This document shows, one piece after another, positions 1-6,482 of a DNA stretch of 8,467 bases. The notes below the pieces were generated by a model that was not told the origin of the DNA, made no database searches, and saw only the letters and a program-made list of their open reading frames with translations. The position numbers were made by a program, and so were the translations under genes. Source of the DNA: Bryobacteraceae bacterium (lineage in GTDB: Bacteria; Acidobacteriota; Terriglobia; Bryobacterales; Bryobacteraceae); the NCBI GenBank assembly GCA_025929455.1, contig JAICMB010000121.1:1-8467 (forward strand). The letters run 5' to 3'. The first letter of the stretch is position 1. Each line of letters opens with the position of its first letter.

Positions 1-34
1 ATCAACAATCGAGTTCCGGTTTCACGAGTAGGCA

Positions 35-709
35 TCACTCAGGTCTTCGTTTTTCGAAGATGAGCATGTATTGGTGGCCGGGCGATTGGACCCGGCGGCC
101 GACCTCTTTGAAACCGTGCGCTTCCACTTCCTTCGCGACGTCGTCCTCATCGAGGCGGATGTGCTGCATGGCGTTACCACCAGGCATGGCGTTCGGCCGT
201 TTGTAATAGTCCACGATGTAGAGCCGCCCATCTGACACGAGCGCCTCGCGGATGGATTTGAGCATCTCCGCCGGGTAGTCGAAGTGATGGTAGACCTCGA
301 GCACGAGCACCGCATCGACCGAGCCGCCGGGGAGTTTGGAATCACTCGACGTGCCGAGAATAAACCGCACGTTGTGTAGATTCGTGTTTTGAGCACGCTG
401 CCGCGCCTTATCGAGAAAATCGGTGGCGATGTCTTCCGCCAGCACGCGCCCGCCGGGGCCGACGGCATGGCTGAGGTACGGCAGCATATAGCCGACGCCC
501 GTGCCGACGTCCGCGACCGTCATGCCGGCCTTGAGGTTCATCGCTTCGACCAGCTCGCGCGGATGCTGCTCGGCATCGCGCCCGGGGTTCGACAAACCGC
601 GTGCGACGGCTTCGCGTCCAGCGTGCGTTTTGTAATGCTCATTCGCGGTCCCGGCGACTTGAGCCCACGCCGCGGCCGCGCAAAACAGCAGTGCAAACAG
701 CTTCTTCAT
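35..709 (-). CDS. Signal-peptide-bearing class I SAM-dependent methyltransferase
   Basis: The 224-residue protein has a Rossmann-type class I methyltransferase fold. Motif I is VADVGTGVGY at residues 65-74, the acidic residue closing strand 2 is in AED (91-93), and the motif IV/post-I region is VDAVLVLEVYHHF (131-143). The layout resembles UbiE/Methyltransf_11 enzymes; the substrate cannot be read from sequence. Residues 1-16 look like a Sec signal peptide: a Lys-Lys start, a hydrophobic core and an AWA-Q cleavage site. That is odd for an enzyme that needs cytoplasmic S-adenosylmethionine. Its ATG overlaps the hom stop codon (ATGA, 706-709), and a GGAGAAA Shine-Dalgarno lies about 7 bases upstream inside hom, so it is the second gene of the hom operon and probably translationally coupled. 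The methyltransferase fold is a confident call; cellular location and role are not known. Confidence 0.9.
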   Translation of the reverse strand: MKKLFALLFCAAAAWAQVAGTANEHYKTHAGREAVARGLSNPGRDAEQHPRELVEAMNLKAGMTVADVGTGVGYMLPYLSHAVGPGGRVLAEDIATDFLDKARQRAQNTNLHNVRFILGTSSDSKLPGGSVDAVLVLEVYHHFDYPAEMLKSIREALVSDGRLYIVDYYKRPNAMPGGNAMQHIRLDEDDVAKEVEAHGFKEVGRRVQSPGHQYMLIFEKRRPE

Positions 710-2010
710 AGGGATTTCTCCATGGGCATGGCGAGCGGCGGCTCGACGATGTAATCGTGCGTGGCGATCTCGGCGATGGCGTCGCGGATGGCTTGTTCGG
801 TGGTGGGTTCGACGGTCACGACGAACGGCAGATCGCGCCAGTTTTCCGCCGGAATCTGCAGTACGGCGTCAATGCCGATGTGGCGCGATGCCAGGGCCGC
901 CGCGATACGCGCGATGATACCAGGGCGGTCTTCGACGCGGAAGCGCAGATAGTAGGCCGCGGTCTGCGAGGTGACCGCGATCGGCTTATATTCGCCGAGC
1001 CGGTCGTGCGCGAACGGGGAGACGCGCTCGGGGCTGCCGGAACGGATCTCGCGCGCGACGCGCATCAGGTCACTTACGACCGCGACACCGGTGGGAAGCG
1101 GTCCGGCGCCGCGCCCGTAATAAAACGTATCCTGCCCGTATTGGCCCAGCACCCACACGGCGTTGTACGCGCCTTGTACGTTCGCCAGAATCGTGGAGCG
1201 GGGCACCAGCGATGGACGAACCGCGAGGATCAGACCGTCGGAAGTTTGCCGTGCCGAGCAGAGCAGGCGGATGGTGTGCTGCAACTGGTGCGCGTATTGA
1301 AAATCGACGGGCGTGATACGGCGGATGCCCTCGGTGTAGATGTCGCGCGGCGTGATTTTTTCGCCGAACGCGAGGGCCGCCAAAATCGCGAGCTTCGAGC
1401 GCGCATCGAGTCCATCGATATCGGCGGTGGGATCGGCTTCCGCGTATCCGAGCCGCTGCGCTTCCGCCAATACGGCGTCGAACGCAGAGCCGCGCTTCTC
1501 AATTTCAGTGAGGATGTAGTTGCTCGTGCCATTGAGAATGCCGTACAACGCCGCGACGCGGTCGCCCGAGATGACTTCGCGCAGTACCGCATGGATCGGG
1601 ATGCCGCCGCAGACGCTTGCTTCCATCGCGATATTTACACGCGCGCGAATGGCGCGCTCCCAGATTTCCGCGCCACAGATCGCCATTAACTCCTTGTTTG
1701 CGGTGACGATCGATTTCCCGTTAACGATCGCGGCATCGACGATTTCGCGCGCGGCGACCGTTCCGCCGATGAGTTCGGCGACGATGTGAATGTCGGGGTC
1801 GGTGACGATCTCGCGCCAGTCCGCTGTGCGCTTGATTCCATCCAGTTGCTTGGGCAGCTTTTTCAGGTCAGGATTGCGGCTGCAAACCGCCGTCACGTTG
1901 AGTTGAAATCCCAGTTTGAGCGCGATCTGCTCCGCATTTTCCGCAAGTATGGCGAGCGTGCCCATGCCGACATTGCCGAGGCCGACAATGCCGGCGTTTA
2001 CCTGCTGCAT
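706..2010 (-). CDS. hom: Homoserine dehydrogenase with C-terminal ACT domain
   Basis: Homoserine dehydrogenase reduces aspartate semialdehyde to homoserine with NAD(P)H, the branch-point step towards threonine and methionine in the cytoplasm. From the ATG at 2010 it has 434 residues, the usual length for the monofunctional ACT-containing form. Visible motifs are the nucleotide-binding GIVGLGNVG (7-15), TANKE (103-107), GILNGTSNYI (157-166), GLDARSK (200-206, holding the family's catalytic Asp and Lys) and YYGRGAGPLPT (298-308). An ACT domain follows at about 352-430 (FRVEDRPGIIARIA), usually the site of threonine feedback control. A TTG at 2034 would add eight residues, but the ATG puts the Rossmann strand at the family's normal position, so I prefer it; no clear Shine-Dalgarno supports either. 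It overlaps the downstream methyltransferase gene by 4 bp and is divergent from the gene starting at 2040. No thrB or thrC is in the window. Confidence 0.96.
   Translation of the reverse strand: MQQVNAGIVGLGNVGMGTLAILAENAEQIALKLGFQLNVTAVCSRNPDLKKLPKQLDGIKRTADWREIVTDPDIHIVAELIGGTVAAREIVDAAIVNGKSIVTANKELMAICGAEIWERAIRARVNIAMEASVCGGIPIHAVLREVISGDRVAALYGILNGTSNYILTEIEKRGSAFDAVLAEAQRLGYAEADPTADIDGLDARSKLAILAALAFGEKITPRDIYTEGIRRITPVDFQYAHQLQHTIRLLCSARQTSDGLILAVRPSLVPRSTILANVQGAYNAVWVLGQYGQDTFYYGRGAGPLPTGVAVVSDLMRVAREIRSGSPERVSPFAHDRLGEYKPIAVTSQTAAYYLRFRVEDRPGIIARIAAALASRHIGIDAVLQIPAENWRDLPFVVTVEPTTEQAIRDAIAEIATHDYIVEPPLAMPMEKSL
711..726 (-). promoter_or_regulatory. Shine-Dalgarno of the methyltransferase gene inside hom
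   Basis: On the minus strand GGAGAAA lies about 7 bases before the ATG at 709. It sits inside the last codons of hom, which fits translational coupling across the ATGA overlap and supports the chosen methyltransferase start. Confidence 0.55.
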
Positions 2011-2039
2011 ATATTTGGGATGATAACAGTACAAGTCCC
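2011..2039. promoter_or_regulatory. Divergent intergenic region between hom and the small secreted protein
   Basis: Only 29 bp separate the two divergent ATGs. The plus strand carries GATAAC, a reasonable -10-like hexamer, at 2022-2027, but no convincing -35 partner. A leader of this length is short, so at least one promoter probably lies inside the neighbouring coding sequence. Neither gene has a strong Shine-Dalgarno here. Confidence 0.3.
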
Positions 2040-2345
2040 ATGCGCCGCGTTATTGTCATACTGTTTTCCGCAGCGCTGTTTGCAGCCGCGCAATCGCAGC
2101 CGGCGATCAATCCGCCGAGCCACGAAGACATGCGGCTGCCCAATGGTAAATCGCAGCGCGATGCGATTTTGAAAGCTGACTACGAGAAATCGCTCGAAGA
2201 CTCGCGTGATCTGGTGAAGCTGGCCGAGGATCTCAAGACGGAACTGGAGAAGAACGACTATATGGTGGTCAGCGTTTCGGAGATCCGCAAGACCGAAGAA
2301 ATCGAAAAGCTGGCGCACCGCATTCGCGGGCGGCTGAAACGGTAG
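2040..2345 (+). CDS. Small secreted helical protein of unknown function
   Basis: This 101-residue protein starts with a clear Sec signal peptide: Arg-Arg, a hydrophobic core at 4-16, and an AAA-Q cleavage site after residue 17. The mature part of about 84 residues is highly charged and predicted mainly helical. The stretch 45-72 (YEKSLEDSRDLVKLAEDLK onwards) shows heptad-like hydrophobic spacing and could form a coiled coil. A basic C-terminus (RIRGRLKR) ends the protein. I do not recognise the family, and no catalytic motif is visible. The ATG at 2040 is 29 bp from the hom ATG at 2010 on the other strand, so the two genes are divergent and any promoter must lie in that short gap or inside hom. 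It converges on the gene ending at 2361, with 15 bp between stops. The signal peptide makes it very likely a real gene. Confidence 0.75.
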   Translation: MRRVIVILFSAALFAAAQSQPAINPPSHEDMRLPNGKSQRDAILKADYEKSLEDSRDLVKLAEDLKTELEKNDYMVVSVSEIRKTEEIEKLAHRIRGRLKR

Positions 2346-2360
2346 CGGGCGCGCAACAGC

Positions 2361-3152
2361 TCAGGGCTTCTGCGCGGGCGGTAGTTGCGGAGCGGGCGGC
2401 GTCTGCTGCGACGGTGCGGGCGGCGTTTCGGGCGTGGCAGGAGCGGCGGCGGCCTTCGGCTCCCATGCTTCCTGATAGACCTCGACGTTTTGCGCCGGCA
2501 CGCTCATCTTGATGAGGTTGCGGTCGGCGTCGATCCAGAGGTTGAGATCAATTGTCTTCCCCTCGGAGGTCTCCATACTGGCAGTGATCTGCGACAGCTC
2601 CGCGGTTTTGTTCGCGAACTCCACAGTCGATTTGCCCTTGCATGTGACGGTCAGCGGGATCTCTTTCTGCCCGATGATGTAGGCGTGAAACTGCTGTGGC
2701 GCGGTAGCCTTGAGGTCCGCGCGCCGCGCCAGGATGGCCCACGGATATAGCGGCAAGTTGGAGTTGACCACCAGCGCGTCCGGGTGCACGTCGGTCTCTT
2801 TGGTTTGACTGTTCTGGCCGGTCTGCATCTGCACCTTGGCTTTGCCATCCGCGAAGGTCACCTGCACCGCCATGGCGATCTGTCCGAGACTGGCTTTGGC
2901 TGCCGCATCGCGTGGCTGATACTTGTCATCCATCACAACGCGGAACTGTGCAATATCGACCTTCATGGTGCCGAGCTCGGCGTGGCCCGATCCGTCAAGT
3001 ACGATCGCGCCGTCGCCGGGCGTGATCGAGTAAGTTTCATGGGCGACGGTGTTGCCGTTCATGTAGACGGTCAGTTTGCCGGAGAAGGGGGCTGGAACCG
3101 CCGCCCATGCGGATGCAGCGAGTAAAGCGACGCTAAGGCGAGCGGCGGTCAT
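2361..3152 (-). CDS. Secreted protein of unknown function with Pro/Ala-rich tail
   Basis: From the ATG at 3152 the protein has 263 residues and begins with a Sec signal peptide (ARLSVALLAASAWAA, cleavage near residues 17-18). An in-frame ATG at 3221 would put 23 non-signal-like residues in front of it, so I reject that start. Residues 24-230 alternate short hydrophobic stretches and turns, which looks like a beta-rich exported domain; the closing part contains WIDADRNLIKMSVP (207-220), a pattern I associate loosely with lipoprotein-carrier or DUF3108-like beta proteins. Residues 231-263 are a low-complexity Ala/Pro/Gln tail typical of disordered or wall-spanning linkers. No catalytic motif is visible and I do not recognise the family. 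It is monocistronic as far as can be seen, converging with the small secreted gene to its left. A hairpin lies in its presumed 5' leader at 3180-3197. Confidence 0.8.
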   Translation of the reverse strand: MTAARLSVALLAASAWAAVPAPFSGKLTVYMNGNTVAHETYSITPGDGAIVLDGSGHAELGTMKVDIAQFRVVMDDKYQPRDAAAKASLGQIAMAVQVTFADGKAKVQMQTGQNSQTKETDVHPDALVVNSNLPLYPWAILARRADLKATAPQQFHAYIIGQKEIPLTVTCKGKSTVEFANKTAELSQITASMETSEGKTIDLNLWIDADRNLIKMSVPAQNVEVYQEAWEPKAAAAPATPETPPAPSQQTPPAPQLPPAQKP

Positions 3153-3179
3153 GTTTAGAGTTAAGCACAACGGCTTCGG

Positions 3180-3211
3180 GAGCGCGGTAACGCGCTCGGG
3201 TCCGTTTTTTT
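3180..3211. other. Perfect 7-bp hairpin with GTAA loop followed by a seven-T run
   Basis: GAGCGCG (3180-3186) and CGCGCTC (3191-3197) form a perfect stem with a GTAA tetraloop on the plus strand, a GNRA-type loop. Seven T residues follow at 3205-3211, after a 7-base gap (GGGTCCG). Read on plus it resembles a weak intrinsic terminator, but the gap is longer than usual and no plus-strand gene needs it. Read on minus it would sit in the leader of the secreted-protein gene starting at 3152, about 28 bases before the ATG, with the A run upstream. The function is unassigned. Confidence 0.4.
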
Positions 3212-3295
3212 GGCCGTGCATTCATGCGTGCGAGCGCTTCAGTTTCAGATGCGGCAAAAAATTTGCGATCGGCTTCGACAGGCTCACCAGAGTAG

Positions 3296-3405
3296 AAGCT
3301 GCCGAGAGTAGCCGTTCGAGACAGTGCGGGCGCGGTCAGCCGCAGCTTTCAGTAGATGGAGGCGCTGCGTACACGTTCGTCAGTTTGTTCAGATAAAGCT
3401 GCCGA
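3296..3405. repeat. Three AAGCTGC-type short repeats in non-coding DNA
   Basis: AAGCTGCCGA occurs at 3296-3305 and again at 3396-3405, exactly 100 bp apart. The inverted form GCAGCTTT lies at 3342-3349 and is an exact 8-base complement of 3395-3402. The rest of 3153-3420 (268 bp) shows no gene I can support. Short repeats like these can arise by chance, so the grouping is tentative. Confidence 0.3.
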
Positions 3406-3420
3406 ACGATTTTCTCGGGT

Positions 3421-3861
3421 CTAGCGAGACGCCATTTCCGCGGACCACGGATTGAAAACGCCCACTCCCAGGCCGGCGAAATCCCTCTGATTCCGGGTAA
3501 CGACCGTGAGGTCATGTTCCAGGGCGGTGGCGGCGATCAGGCCATCGGCCATGGTGAGCCCCCGGCCCTGCATCTGGCACTCTCCGGCCAGAATACCCCA
3601 TCGCTCGGCAACGCGCTCCGTGACGGGCAATATCCGTCCGTAAAACCACTGGCGCAATGTGTCCTCCACCCATTGCCGCAACTGCTGGCGGCGCTTGCTT
3701 TCCGCGAGAATGGTGAGCCCCTTGAAAATCTCGCCGAGCGACACGACGCTTAGGAAAAACTGCTCATCGCCGGCGTCGTCCAGCCATTTCTCCACTCGGG
3801 GGTCGGACTGCGGGCGGGTGAGCTCGGAGGGGACATTCGTGTCCAGCAGGAAACCGGTCAT
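3421..3861 (-). CDS. vapC: VapC-type PIN-domain toxin ribonuclease
   Basis: A 146-residue PIN-domain protein, the usual length for VapC toxins, which are Mg-dependent endoribonucleases neutralised by their VapB partner. The four acidic residues of the active site are visible: D7 in FLLDTNV, E44 in SLGEI, D106 in MADGLIAATA, and D127 in TRNQRDF. The toxin therefore looks catalytically complete. The ATG at 3861 overlaps the antitoxin stop codon (ATGA, 3858-3861), so translation is probably coupled; no separate Shine-Dalgarno is seen. The RNA target cannot be predicted. The family call is confident; whether the pair is active is uncertain because the antitoxin start is abnormal. Confidence 0.94.
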   Translation of the reverse strand: MTGFLLDTNVPSELTRPQSDPRVEKWLDDAGDEQFFLSVVSLGEIFKGLTILAESKRRQQLRQWVEDTLRQWFYGRILPVTERVAERWGILAGECQMQGRGLTMADGLIAATALEHDLTVVTRNQRDFAGLGVGVFNPWSAEMASR

Positions 3862-4103
3862 AGTTTGACGGGACGGCCAGTATCCTGGTCCCGTTCAAAC
3901 GTGAGATCCAGACCTTTGAGCGGCGATTCGGCGAACAGCCTGGCGAGGCTCTTCCTGCCTGCGGACTGGGGCTTCTTCGGCACGGCGGCCGGGCGTTCCA
4001 GCACCTCGTCCAGATATGCCGCGAGCGACAGGCCCCGCGCATGGGCCTGGGCCAGCACACCGGCCTGCAGATCAGGCGAGAGTTCCAGCTTTACGATCTT
4101 AAA
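3858..4103 (-). CDS. vapB: VapB-like antitoxin lacking a canonical start codon
   Basis: The reading frame ending at 3858 encodes an antitoxin: KIVKLELSPDL forms the expected N-terminal beta strand, and two helices follow (about QAGVLAQAHARG and LSLAAYLDEVL), a ribbon-helix-helix DNA-binding pattern. A C-terminal toxin-neutralising peptide (LFAESPLKGLDLTFERD) ends in GRPVKL. Homology-like sequence starts at codon AAG (4100-4098). The codon before it, where ATG is expected, is TTT (4103-4101), 5 bases after an AAAGGA Shine-Dalgarno. Upstream the frame stays open to an in-frame TGA with no ATG, GTG or TTG. The first canonical start is GTG at 4058, which would remove 15 codons including the DNA-binding strand. 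Options are a lost start, a rare start such as ATC (4097-4095), or a sequencing error. It precedes vapC with a 4-bp overlap. Confidence 0.85.
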   Translation of the reverse strand, partial: FKIVKLELSPDLQAGVLAQAHARGLSLAAYLDEVLERPAAVPKKPQSAGRKSLARLFAESPLKGLDLTFERDQDTGRPVKL

Positions 4104-4108
4104 CCCTG

Positions 4109-4114
4109 TCCTTT
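4109..4114 (-). promoter_or_regulatory. Shine-Dalgarno of the antitoxin gene
   Basis: AAAGGA on the minus strand, 5 bases before the TTT codon at 4103-4101 that occupies the expected start position. Its normal spacing to that codon is the main reason to think the original start lay there. Confidence 0.5.
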
Positions 4115-4118
4115 CGTT

Positions 4119-4124
4119 ATTATC
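4119..4124 (-). promoter_or_regulatory. Possible -10 hexamer of the vapBC promoter
   Basis: GATAAT on the minus strand matches the -10 consensus at five of six positions. No good -35 is found 16-18 bp upstream; a TTGACT lies much too far away. If used, transcription would begin close to the Shine-Dalgarno, giving a very short leader. Confidence 0.3.
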
Positions 4125-4343
4125 GCAACTCCTGCCTCCCTGAAGCTCGGGGAGTTTGAGTCAACCTTGTGCCCGACTGCGCTGCCGCTTGCGCGCCTCT
4201 GCGGCGGCGGCGTTCTGGGCGGTGAGGAGCGCGTGCGCTCCCCGTTGTCGCGCCGGTTGAGTTGCCGCTACGCCCGCTTCAACGGAGCCGCACGGTTCTC
4301 CAGAACCGCTCTATCTCCACGACACGGCCGGTATCGGGATGCA

Positions 4344-4375
4344 GTACAACAGTCAATGAACCTGTACAACGTTGT
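4344..4375. promoter_or_regulatory. Possible operator: two GTACAAC sites two helical turns apart
   Basis: GTACAAC at 4344-4350 and 4364-4370 are spaced by 20 bp, which places them on the same face of the helix. The second is fused to the perfect 10-bp palindrome ACAACGTTGT. A dimeric repressor or activator could bind here. No regulator gene in the window can be tied to it, so this is inference from symmetry and spacing only. Confidence 0.25.
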
Positions 4376-4530
4376 CTAGACCGGTTGCCGCCGGCCCGAT
4401 CGAATGAGCCCCAGCGATATCCTGTCAGACTTCCCCCAGAGTGTAGAGTGGCCGACGGGTTGTTCCATTGAAGGGGGGCACAGCCAGCAAGACTGGCCGC
4501 ACCACGGCCCATGCTGTCACAATTGTACGT

Positions 4531-4731
4531 ATGGCGAAGTTAGCACTCGTGTACGGCATGCGGTTGCTGCCGGCCGATGAAATTGAACAGGTTGGTGAAG
4601 CGGAGGTTTCGCTGAAGAACGGCCGCAAGGCGCACGTCACGATGCATCTGATCGAGGGCGGCGAAGAACAGATTCGCGGGCAGTTGATGCAGTCCCTCGA
4701 CGCGTTCTTCGAGTTCTATCCGGAAATCTGA
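4531..4731 (+). CDS. 66-residue protein of unknown function, first gene of the propeller/TIR block
   Basis: The protein begins MAKLALVYGMRLLPADEIEQ and continues through an acidic, amphipathic C-terminal part (EEQIRGQLMQSLDAFFEFYP). There is no signal peptide, membrane segment or recognised motif; it should be a small cytoplasmic protein. The stop codon is 1 bp before the ATG of the Tat-exported propeller gene, strong evidence of co-transcription and coupling. No Shine-Dalgarno precedes the ATG at 4531; an internal ATG at 4558 and an upstream in-frame ATG at 4468 are alternatives. The upstream one adds a Thr/Arg-rich stretch that looks non-coding. It could be a small regulator or accessory protein of the downstream genes, but nothing in the sequence shows this. 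Confidence 0.6.
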   Translation: MAKLALVYGMRLLPADEIEQVGEAEVSLKNGRKAHVTMHLIEGGEEQIRGQLMQSLDAFFEFYPEI

Positions 4732-4732
4732 C

Positions 4733-6469
4733 ATGCGGCGGCGGGAAGTATTACGCCGGCTGGGCCTCATGATGGCGACACCGGTATTGCGTCTCGGCGC
4801 CCAAGGTGTCGCTTCGCGCGGGGTAAAGCCCATGCCGCGCGGAAAGCCTTCGGGCATTCCGTTCCATTCGCGCCTGGTGGATGTCGCGGATTCGGCGGGC
4901 CTGACGGCGCCGGTTATCTATGGCGCGGCGGATCACAAGGATTACATCATCGAGACGGTCGGCTGCGGCTGCGCGTTCATCGATTACGACAACGACGGCT
5001 GGCTGGATATTTTCATTCTGAGCGGAACGCGGCGCGGCGATGTTCCGGAGGGCACGACCAACCGTCTGTACAAAAATAATCGCAACGGCACGTTCACCGA
5101 CGTGACGGAGAAAGCGGGGCTGAAGCGCACGGGATGGGCATCGGCGGTGTGCGTTGGCGATTATAACAACGACGGTCACGAGGACCTGTTCGTCACGTAT
5201 TTCGGCGAGAACGTGCTGTATCGCAACAACGGCGACGGGACGTTCACCGACGTAACGAAGCAGGCGGGCGTGGCGGGGTTGCCGAAACAGTGGCACTCGG
5301 GCTGCTGCTTCGTAGATTACGACCGTGACGGGAAACTCGACCTGGTGGTGGCGCGCTATCTCGATTTCAGTTTCGAACGCACGCCCAAGCCGGGCGAAAA
5401 CGTGAATTGCACCTGGAAAGGCGTGCCGGTGAACTGCGGTCCGCGCGGGTTGCCGCCGTCGCTACCTCTCATTTATCACAACAACGGTGATGGTACGTTT
5501 ACCGACGTGAGCGAGCGCGCGGGCATTAATAAGGACATGGCGGGGTACGGTATGACGGTGACCGCGGCGGATTTCGATAACGACGGCTGGCCGGACATTT
5601 ATATCGCGTGCGATTCGACGCCGAGCCTGATGTTGATAAACAAACACGACGGCACCTTCGTCGATGAAGGACTGCTGCGCGGCGTGGCGGTGAACGAAGA
5701 CGGCATGGAGCAGGCCGGCATGGGCGTGGGCGTCGGCGATTTCGACCTCGACGGCAATCTCGATATTTTTAAAACGCACTTCGCCGACGATACGAACATT
5801 CTTTATCGCAACAACGGCAAGGCGTATTTCGAGGACTACACCATTCGCGCGGGCTTAGGCGTGGAAACGCGTTTTATCGGCTGGGGCGCGGGCATCGCGG
5901 ACCTGGACAACGACGGCAACCCCGACCTGTTTTACGTTACGGGCAACGTGTACCCGGAGGTGGCGAAGAAGCTTCCGGCCTATCCGTTCAAGACGCCGCG
6001 CGTGGTCTTTCGCTCGTTGGGTGGAAGCAAGTTCGAAGAATTGATCGGCGAAGCGGGACCGGGCGTAGAAACCGCGCATGCGAGCCGCGGTTGCGCGTTC
6101 GGCGATTTCGATAATGACGGCGATGTCGACGTGTTGATAGTGAACTTGAATGAACCACCGTCGCTGTTGCGCAACGATGTGTCGGGCGGGCATCACTGGT
6201 TGAAGCTGAAACTGGTGGGGACGAAGTCGAACCGCAGCGCCATCGGTGCACGCGCGATTGTGCGGTACGGAGGCAAGATACAGGCGCAGGAGGTTGCGAG
6301 CCAAGCGAGTTTCTATTCGGCGAACGATCTGCGGCTGCACTTCGGGCTCGGCGCGGCGGCGAAGGCGGATGTAGAAATACGCTGGCCGTCAGGACTCACG
6401 CAGCAGTTCAATGACGTTGCCGCGGACCGCATTATACGGATCGAGGAAGGCAAGAACACGCTGGGCTAA
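4733..6469 (+). CDS. Tat-exported VCBS/FG-GAP seven-repeat protein with ASPIC/UnbV domain (CRTAC1-like)
   Basis: A 578-residue exported protein. The N-terminus carries a twin-arginine signal (RREVLRRLG at 3-11, hydrophobic to about 22, cleavage near LGA-Q). Seven calcium-binding DxDxDG-type motifs follow at 84-92, 143-151, 195-203, 280-288, 336-344, 390-398 and 458-466, each ending in an Asp two residues after a short hydrophobic step, as in VCBS/FG-GAP blades. Seven repeats suit a seven-bladed, Ca-bound beta-propeller. Linkers of the NNGDGTFTDVT kind recur at about 116-124, 166-175 and 250-259. Residues 487-571 form an ASPIC/UnbV domain (HHWLKLKLVG, AIGARAIVRYGG, LRLHFGLG, VEIRWPSG). The family is large in Acidobacteria and Planctomycetes, and its biochemical role is largely unknown. 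The ATG is 1 bp after the upstream stop and there is no strong Shine-Dalgarno, which implies coupling. Cys191, Cys192, Cys226 and Cys235 might form disulfides in the envelope. Confidence 0.95.
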   Translation: MRRREVLRRLGLMMATPVLRLGAQGVASRGVKPMPRGKPSGIPFHSRLVDVADSAGLTAPVIYGAADHKDYIIETVGCGCAFIDYDNDGWLDIFILSGTRRGDVPEGTTNRLYKNNRNGTFTDVTEKAGLKRTGWASAVCVGDYNNDGHEDLFVTYFGENVLYRNNGDGTFTDVTKQAGVAGLPKQWHSGCCFVDYDRDGKLDLVVARYLDFSFERTPKPGENVNCTWKGVPVNCGPRGLPPSLPLIYHNNGDGTFTDVSERAGINKDMAGYGMTVTAADFDNDGWPDIYIACDSTPSLMLINKHDGTFVDEGLLRGVAVNEDGMEQAGMGVGVGDFDLDGNLDIFKTHFADDTNILYRNNGKAYFEDYTIRAGLGVETRFIGWGAGIADLDNDGNPDLFYVTGNVYPEVAKKLPAYPFKTPRVVFRSLGGSKFEELIGEAGPGVETAHASRGCAFGDFDNDGDVDVLIVNLNEPPSLLRNDVSGGHHWLKLKLVGTKSNRSAIGARAIVRYGGKIQAQEVASQASFYSANDLRLHFGLGAAAKADVEIRWPSGLTQQFNDVAADRIIRIEEGKNTLG

Positions 6470-6482
6470 ACGCGGCGAACAT

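Larger units (their letters stand above)
4104..4530. other. 427-bp region without a supported gene, rich in palindromes
   Basis: This stretch separates vapBC (minus) from the 66-residue gene (plus), so it should hold both promoters. Perfect inverted repeats are GGAGCGC-GT-GCGCTCC at 4226-4241 and CGGTTCT-CC-AGAACCG at 4293-4308. GTACAAC occurs at 4344-4350 and 4364-4370, exactly 20 bp apart, and the second copy runs into the palindrome ACAACGTTGT (4366-4375). ACAATTGT at 4519-4526 lies just before the ATG at 4531. An open minus frame at 4279-4512 ends with a protein-like segment (LTVVLHPDTGRVVEIERFWR) that might be a decayed gene end, but its N-terminal part looks non-coding and I do not call it. 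Confidence 0.4.

Noticed and set aside
44..60. TCTTCG-T5-CGAAGA hairpin as a possible terminator of the hom operon
   Set aside because: It lies inside the methyltransferase coding sequence and has its T residues in the loop, with no T run after the stem.
757..1689. A 310-codon open frame on the plus strand opposite hom
   Set aside because: It lies wholly antisense to a confident homoserine dehydrogenase, its translation is Arg/Asp-rich without any domain, and such frames are expected in GC-rich genes.
3076..3396. A 106-codon plus-strand open frame across the start of the secreted protein gene
   Set aside because: It overlaps the signal-peptide coding region on the other strand and has no domain, signal or plausible start context.
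3153..3420. tRNA or small RNA gene around the GC-rich hairpin
   Set aside because: No cloverleaf, CCA-type end or TPsiC-loop sequence can be laid out; only one short stem is supported.
4279..4512. A 77-codon minus-strand open frame ending LTVVLHPDTGRVVEIERFWR
   Set aside because: The last third looks protein-like and could be a decayed gene end, but the N-terminal part has no protein character, there is no ribosome binding site and I know no matching family.
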